Shown: positions 18,901 to 22,531 of the stretch, piece by piece
Numbering within the stretch: the stretch's first letter is position 1
Layout of the letters: each line of letters starts with the position of its first letter
DNA from: Willaertia magna
Taxonomy: Eukaryota > Heterolobosea > Eutetramitea > Acrasida > Naegleriidae
Reading direction: 5' to 3'
Assembly (NCBI GenBank): GCA_902984215.1
Contig: CADWAF010001577.1
Coordinates: forward strand, 1 to 22,531
DNA length: 22,531 bases
The notes under the pieces: generated by a model
Told to the model about the DNA's origin: nothing
The model's database searches: none
What the model saw: only the letters and a program-made list of their open reading frames with translations
Made by a program: the position numbers and the translations under genes

Positions 18901-21900
18901 ACTAGAAGAAGAAGCGTTACTAATAATTACTGAACTGTTACCATCGCTCTTTTCACTGCCAGAACTAATTGCAATATTTTCTGGTTCAATAACTTTCTTT
19001 TGTGGAATCGGTGCTTCCTTGGGTAAAGTTATACTTTTCTCATTTGATTCCTCTACAACTTCCTCTAGAGTTGGAGGTTTAGGTGCAAATTGTAACAAAT
19101 AATTTGTTCTAGATGTATCAAACACTAGTTTGCTTATGGATTTAGAATCGTCACTGAACATTGAATTTTTGTAAGTTGGCAAACAATCTACATGTTTACT
19201 TTTGGGTATTTCCTTTAATACTTGTTTTTTTCCAAATATTGAAGAAAATCTTATCAATGAACTTTTCTTATTTTCCAAATAATCTTCGTGAACACTAAAT
19301 ATTGGTTTTTTAACTTCTCTTTTAAAAAAGAAAGTGTCATCTTCTCCTTCTAGTTGACACTCTTGTTGAAATTCAAAAATCTCATCCAATGCAGGTGGAG
19401 GTTTAGAAAATTGAATTATAGTGCTATGGTATTCTTCTTTCGTTTCATTAGAAGAGATTAATTCGGTATCATTACCGGAAACCTGTATTTCACTTAAACT
19501 TGAAGAGATAGTTATAACTTGTTCTGAGACTTCCTTGTCTTCTTGATTGCCATTGAAGCTTTCTTGATCACTTTCAATATCTCCATAATTTATTTCTATT
19601 TGCTTATCCTGTAACACTAGTGGTGGGGAATTGCTGATTTTGATATTAAGCTCTTCAATAGAATCTTCTTCAATGGAAGGCTTTTGAAATAAAGGAGGTG
19701 AGGCAGCAATTGACTTTTCTAATAATGTGTCACTCTTATCTTCTATTATAATTGAATCATCCATTTCTATATTCGTCTCATTATTTTCAAATGTGAAAGA
19801 AGGTTCTTCGCCCAAAAGTTGAGAAAATTTATGTTGGCTAGGTATTTCACTTGTTGATTTACTTTCCAGTATTGGAGATAATTCAATTTCTTCTTCTTTT
19901 TTGCCTCCAAATAATAAAGGAGGGGAAAGTTCAAATTCTTTTGACAATGACATTGAGGGAGATGGTGAAACGTTTGTAAATACAAAACGATTGGGGTTGG
20001 TATCTAAAGCTCTTTCAATCAATGAAAAAGAAATATTTTGGTCTTCTAAGCTATCTCTTTCATTATTTTCTTGTATTTGTTCCTCTTCAATAAATGATAC
20101 TTTTTTCTTTTTTCTCTTTTTTCTTGATTCTTTTTGACTGTTGTCCTCGTTAACGATTGTATTATTGGTTGAAACTCTTCCCCAAAGGTATAAATTCCTT
20201 TCCAAAATGCTTTTAAATTCTTTTCTTTTAACAGAATATTCAAATCTACAAAAATATACATCCTTGACAATTTTCTTCTTTGTATTAATATAACTTTCAA
20301 TTGAAATTTTATCATGAAGGCCTGTTTTTAATTCATTATCTATATTTATTCCATATCTATCTAAATAATCATTTAATAAATATACCTTACATTTACCCAA
20401 AATTGTTTTCACAGAATTAGAGTCTTTATGTGAAGTTAAAAATATTTCATTATTAGATTGCCAATCTAATTTTCCAAATTTTGTTTCATTAGAACGATAA
20501 AACCATCTTACAATTATTTGAGATTTATCATTTGAAATTTCTTCAATATAGCCAATATAAGGCAAGGTATCTTTGGGTGCTCTTAAATAAATAAAATCTC
20601 CTAGATAATAGGTGGTATTATTTGCAATTAAAGAATTGTTAGTATTATTAAATACTATATCATTATGCTCTATTAAATCAAATTGACCATCCATTTGAGG
20701 GATAAATTCATTTTCCTTATTGTTAATAGTTTCTTCGTCATCTTCCTCGTCACTCATTTCGTCTAAATCTTCTTCGTTTAATTCCCCATCTAATTCTTGT
20801 TGTTGATTTAATTCTCTCATAGACATTAAAATACTTTCTTCTTCTCTTTTATTTTCTTCTTCTTCATTCTTTTCATTCGCGTCTTCTTCATCACCATCAT
20901 CGTCACTTTCTTCATCTTCAACACTTATATTCTGCATCCAATCTAAAATATTTACTAACTCTTCTGTTTCATTACTTTGTTGAGATAATTCAAATGTTAA
21001 AAAAGATTCTTTCCAATCACTATCTTCCTTCTTTTCTTTATCAATTTGGTTACCACTACTAGTAATGCCGGTATTATTAACATTAACACTTTCCTTTCTA
21101 CCAATCCTATCGTAAGTCTCAAAAGCATTAGGTAAATTAGATTTCTCAACCCAATCCAACCAATCATCCCCTTCCTTCAAGCCTTCTTCCTTTCCTTCAT
21201 AAATACTCTTACCCTCAACAATATTTAACCTTTCTGTGTTAGTAACAGTATCCCTATTACCACTATTCGAATCGCGTAAATGATGAAAATAAGCGGGAAA
21301 GCTTTCCTTCACTTTTTTCGTAAAATAATCCCACAAAATTTCTTCCAATTCTTTTGTATTGTCAGAATTCTCAGGTTTTCTTTCAAATAAAGAAATTGGA
21401 ATTGATGGATTAATTGAAAAAGAAGAAGTATTTAATTGATTTTTCTTTAATGAAATTCTTCTTTTCTTTTCTTCTTCCCACATGACATGTAATGATCCAA
21501 CTAATTTCTTTTTCTTATTATCGCTACCTTTATGTTCTTCTTCTTCTTTAGTTTGTTTACGATTTAAAATATCACATCCAAAGATATCAATTTCAATCTC
21601 ACAATTGGAATATCTTTTAATTGTTTTTTCTGTTAAAATCGTTCCAAATTGAACTACATTTTCATTGGTTATTAATAAATTATTTAAATTAATTAATCTT
21701 TTTGTATTTTTATTTTCTATAATTGGTGAACGAAAAAATATTTTATCCATTTGAATATAATTCATACCATAAACATTATAATCAATCATAAATTGTAAAG
21801 AATATGGTAAATGAGCTTCAAATATTTGTAATTTACAATTTCCATGAGCATGTTGTAAAATATTTGTATTTTGTAAAATAGATGCTATTTTTGTAATATC

Positions 21901-22353
21901 TCTTGGATTGTAAAGATAAATTTTTAAAAATATATTTACATTTTGATGAAATCCATAAAAGGAAATACCTTTTACAAAAACTATATCATGTACAAATTGT
22001 TTTCTAAATAAATCAGATGATTGTAAAGATTTTTCAATTGAATTACCTAAATGTAATAAAAAAGAATGTAAAAAATTATCATTTTTACAAAACTGATCTA
22101 GTTGATTAAAATCTTTACAATTTTTATAAATATAATTAATAATTTCATTTGGACAAGAAAGTATAAAATATGGATAAATTTGATGAATATGTAAACAAAC
22201 TTTTTGTTTTGTTTCTTTACATATTCCGAATATATGAATTACAGGATTTTGTTGTATTTGTCTATTATTAAAGAATTTACATTGTTGTAAATCAAAAGCA
22301 AAGTGTGGAGAAGAAAGTGAGTATTCGAAGGAAACTAATTGAATGTTGAGCAT
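15949..22353 (-). CDS. REV3: DNA polymerase zeta catalytic subunit REV3, with an internal BAH domain
   Basis: One uninterrupted frame encodes 2134 residues, between the yeast and human REV3 lengths. Residues 1-250 are the family's N-terminal B-polymerase segment, starting directly at the first ATG. A long insert (about 260-1245) holds an acidic Asp/Glu tract (about 480-560), a BAH domain (about 580-713), and disordered stretches with repeated SPPL and QF-x-x-PP motifs. The exonuclease-like region (about 1250-1500) has CIECYALTRFDFLPDP and LLGYEIQ, but no intact proofreading acids, as usual for REV3. The polymerase domain is complete: motif A DFQSLYPSI (D1579), motif B KLIANVTYGY (1713-1722), motif C YGDTDS (D1769, D1771) and SKKRYVGNAYE. 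The C-terminus keeps CysA (C2036, C2039, C2058, C2061) and CysB (C2086, C2089, C2106 or C2105, C2110), the latter being the iron-sulfur and accessory-subunit site in known Pol zeta. It extends mismatched or lesion-containing primers in translesion synthesis. Confidence 0.96.
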   Translation of the reverse strand: MLNIQLVSFEYSLSSPHFAFDLQQCKFFNNRQIQQNPVIHIFGICKETKQKVCLHIHQIYPYFILSCPNEIINYIYKNCKDFNQLDQFCKNDNFLHSFLLHLGNSIEKSLQSSDLFRKQFVHDIVFVKGISFYGFHQNVNIFLKIYLYNPRDITKIASILQNTNILQHAHGNCKLQIFEAHLPYSLQFMIDYNVYGMNYIQMDKIFFRSPIIENKNTKRLINLNNLLITNENVVQFGTILTEKTIKRYSNCEIEIDIFGCDILNRKQTKEEEEHKGSDNKKKKLVGSLHVMWEEEKKRRISLKKNQLNTSSFSINPSIPISLFERKPENSDNTKELEEILWDYFTKKVKESFPAYFHHLRDSNSGNRDTVTNTERLNIVEGKSIYEGKEEGLKEGDDWLDWVEKSNLPNAFETYDRIGRKESVNVNNTGITSSGNQIDKEKKEDSDWKESFLTFELSQQSNETEELVNILDWMQNISVEDEESDDDGDEEDANEKNEEEENKREEESILMSMRELNQQQELDGELNEEDLDEMSDEEDDEETINNKENEFIPQMDGQFDLIEHNDIVFNNTNNSLIANNTTYYLGDFIYLRAPKDTLPYIGYIEEISNDKSQIIVRWFYRSNETKFGKLDWQSNNEIFLTSHKDSNSVKTILGKCKVYLLNDYLDRYGINIDNELKTGLHDKISIESYINTKKKIVKDVYFCRFEYSVKRKEFKSILERNLYLWGRVSTNNTIVNEDNSQKESRKKRKKKKVSFIEEEQIQENNERDSLEDQNISFSLIERALDTNPNRFVFTNVSPSPSMSLSKEFELSPPLLFGGKKEEEIELSPILESKSTSEIPSQHKFSQLLGEEPSFTFENNETNIEMDDSIIIEDKSDTLLEKSIAASPPLFQKPSIEEDSIEELNIKISNSPPLVLQDKQIEINYGDIESDQESFNGNQEDKEVSEQVITISSSLSEIQVSGNDTELISSNETKEEYHSTIIQFSKPPPALDEIFEFQQECQLEGEDDTFFFKREVKKPIFSVHEDYLENKKSSLIRFSSIFGKKQVLKEIPKSKHVDCLPTYKNSMFSDDSKSISKLVFDTSRTNYLLQFAPKPPTLEEVVEESNEKSITLPKEAPIPQKKVIEPENIAISSGSEKSDGNSSVIISNASSSSDPSNTSIVLGKQDVAPIVDIEDLAMKVSPPIDNVQKPTPNKLLSILNTPNKDSPIRNRTKNYSSLNSELSINNSKLNIQDFNNQKLNEQEGQTELTEKQHLTICCIECYALTRFDFLPDPNYDSVQFIIMTFEDCSDPINSLQHYLLFNRELDLAKFKKIENLPQHIRSPFSTKFYEILNYENETYLFNGFIQLIKELDPDILLGYEIQTQSLGYLIERYFVVQHKRLSDELSRTINFFFNKNNKNKPNSTRMGINEYGRTHQSGITIKGRIVINVWRILKNELKLDIYSLQDVCYHLLKKRIPSYTYQTLSSISNECSHEKEHTSYQLILNYFLLKTITTFDILNNLDIINRTSELSKVFGIEFFNVLFKGSQYRVESMMLRLTRLYQYIAISPTRKQVMDQSAIECLPLVMEPESKLYTNPVIILDFQSLYPSIIIAHNLCYSTCLGKLNDVFNTGNVKLGTNDNYFPAKELRKLLKDCFNFDFGDSEENIDEKLKDIFTITPNQIVFVKPSVRTGILPTMLSEILETRLMVKQAMKHINQSTNNEHSKRVLNARQLGLKLIANVTYGYTSANFSGRMPLSYLADSIVQLARQTLENAIDLVKANFKGKCRVVYGDTDSLFVECFTSREEAFKIGKEIVRIVTNHHPRPITLQMERIFQPSFLVSKKRYVGNAYESPSQTKGNLFAKGIETVRRDNCQLVRSLMEKSLKLLFNSLDFSIVKNFLVRSMYRIISGKCSFQDFLFFKKVKLGTYKSQSNLPPAAIVSVREMNRDKRAEPLFNERIPYLVVFHKNIPSNNAKLSEMVIHPKYYLKNHLKYRLNFHYYITKQLLPSLDRLFSLCFVNCNAWYQNLPKKDFYLLNDWRMENFHKNHISKYFKPLHKSCTCCGKEIKVLPTATKEQNTVLCNYCKENPIVLLERKLQVESEYEKLKNICNHCNCQIDITNHGTIGNYCCSLECPYMFRKFHVKNNIDSLSNLDTFQQ
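20215..20616 (-). other. BAH domain encoded within REV3 (residues about 580-713)
   Basis: The segment starts YYLGDFIYLRAP, continues LPYIGYIEEIS, IIVRWFYRSNET, NNEIFLTSHKD, VKTILGKCKVYLLNDY, and ends DVYFCRFEYSVKRKEF. The order and spacing (G585-D586, a Y-I-x-x-I strand, the W-F-Y-R core at 617-620, an E-I/L-F-L-T/S-x-H element, I-x-G-K-C at 651-655, and F-C-R-F-E-Y at 701-706) match the bromo-adjacent homology fold, most closely the plant EBS/SHL type. Y599, W617 and Y619 fall where those readers form the cage for trimethyl-lysine. The match is by eye. Confidence 0.85.
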
Positions 22354-22396
22354 TTCATTTTTTTTTTATTTTTTTTTTTTGGGGGATTCAAAAATA
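22354..22396. promoter_or_regulatory. 43-bp bidirectional promoter/5' region between REV3 and the next gene
   Basis: Only 43 bp lie between the REV3 ATG (minus) and the ATG of the divergent gene (plus). They consist of ttca, ten T, one A, twelve T, five G, then an AT-rich leader. Transcription must start inside this spacer or inside the opposing gene. The T/A tract probably excludes nucleosomes. There is no room for separate promoters. Confidence 0.6.
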
Positions 22397-22531
22397 ATGC
22401 CTAAACAAAAGGGCCAAAAAGGCCGTAAACCTTCAGGTAGCTCTGGAGAAAAATCTCAGAAGAACAAAAAAGACAATGGAGTTAAGCCACCACCTACTAT
22501 TATTACATCTCAACAACCACCTTCAAATGAA
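22397..22531 (+). CDS. N-terminus of an unidentified basic protein, runs off right edge
   Basis: The ATG at 22397 opens a frame that stays open for 45 codons to the window end. The visible part begins MPKQKGQKGRKPSG and is rich in Lys, Gly, Ser, Gln and Pro, including a PPP run. It is disordered, basic and without signal or membrane features, as in the tails of many nucleic-acid- or ribosome-associated proteins. The family cannot be named from so little. It diverges from REV3 over 43 bp. Confidence 0.6.
   Translation, partial: MPKQKGQKGRKPSGSSGEKSQKNKKDNGVKPPPTIITSQQPPSNE

Noticed and set aside
18038..20315. Several 70-116-codon ORFs inside REV3
   Set aside because: All lie in other frames of an intact, domain-rich coding sequence and have no recognisable features.

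Overview
The window looks like a piece of an AT-rich nuclear genome from a free-living protist, most likely an amoeboid or amoeboflagellate lineage. It is eukaryotic: the introns are short (43-89 nt) with GT..AG ends, two genes encode type II membrane glycosyltransferases, and others encode F-box proteins, a Rho GTPase, a mitochondrial carrier and the translesion polymerase REV3. Coding DNA is roughly 30% GC, carries Asn/Gln runs and uses the standard code. A Naegleria-like heterolobosean is my first guess and a dictyostelid-like amoeba the second. This rests on composition and gene style, not on a species-level marker. I saw no tRNA, rRNA, CRISPR array or intact mobile element.

Layout. (1) 1-2975, minus: a large 2-oxoglutarate/Fe(II) oxygenase whose C-terminus lies beyond the left edge. 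(2) 2976-6260: a gene-free, extremely AT-rich block with blocks of A-rich and T-rich strand bias and one long perfect inverted repeat. (3) 6261-9586: a divergent pair of Golgi-type glycosyltransferases, GT64/exostosin-like (minus) and GT61/DUF563-like (plus), separated by 533 bp that contain an upstream ORF. (4) 9693-10905, plus: a six-exon mitochondrial carrier with a 15-nt microexon. (5) 11144-12693, plus: a two-exon archaemetzincin protease. (6) 12983-13942, plus: an F-box protein with a SPRY-like C-terminus. It meets tail-to-tail with (7) 13988-15710, minus: a two-exon gene in which an F-box is fused in frame to a Rho-family GTPase. (8) 15949-22353, minus: REV3, the catalytic subunit of DNA polymerase zeta, with a BAH chromatin-reader domain inside its long N-terminal insert. 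(9) 22397 to the right edge, plus: the start of a basic protein divergent from REV3 across only 43 bp.

The genes do not form one pathway. The two glycosyltransferases may act together in secretory-pathway glycan synthesis. The two F-box genes both point to SKP1-CUL1 ubiquitin ligases. The observations most worth following up are the BAH domain inside Pol zeta and the F-box-Rho GTPase fusion. The fusion has the layout of RhoBTB (GTPase plus cullin adaptor) but uses a different adaptor, and it carries a Gln-to-Ser change at the catalytic Gln61 position. Introns were placed by eye from splice signals and reading-frame continuity.
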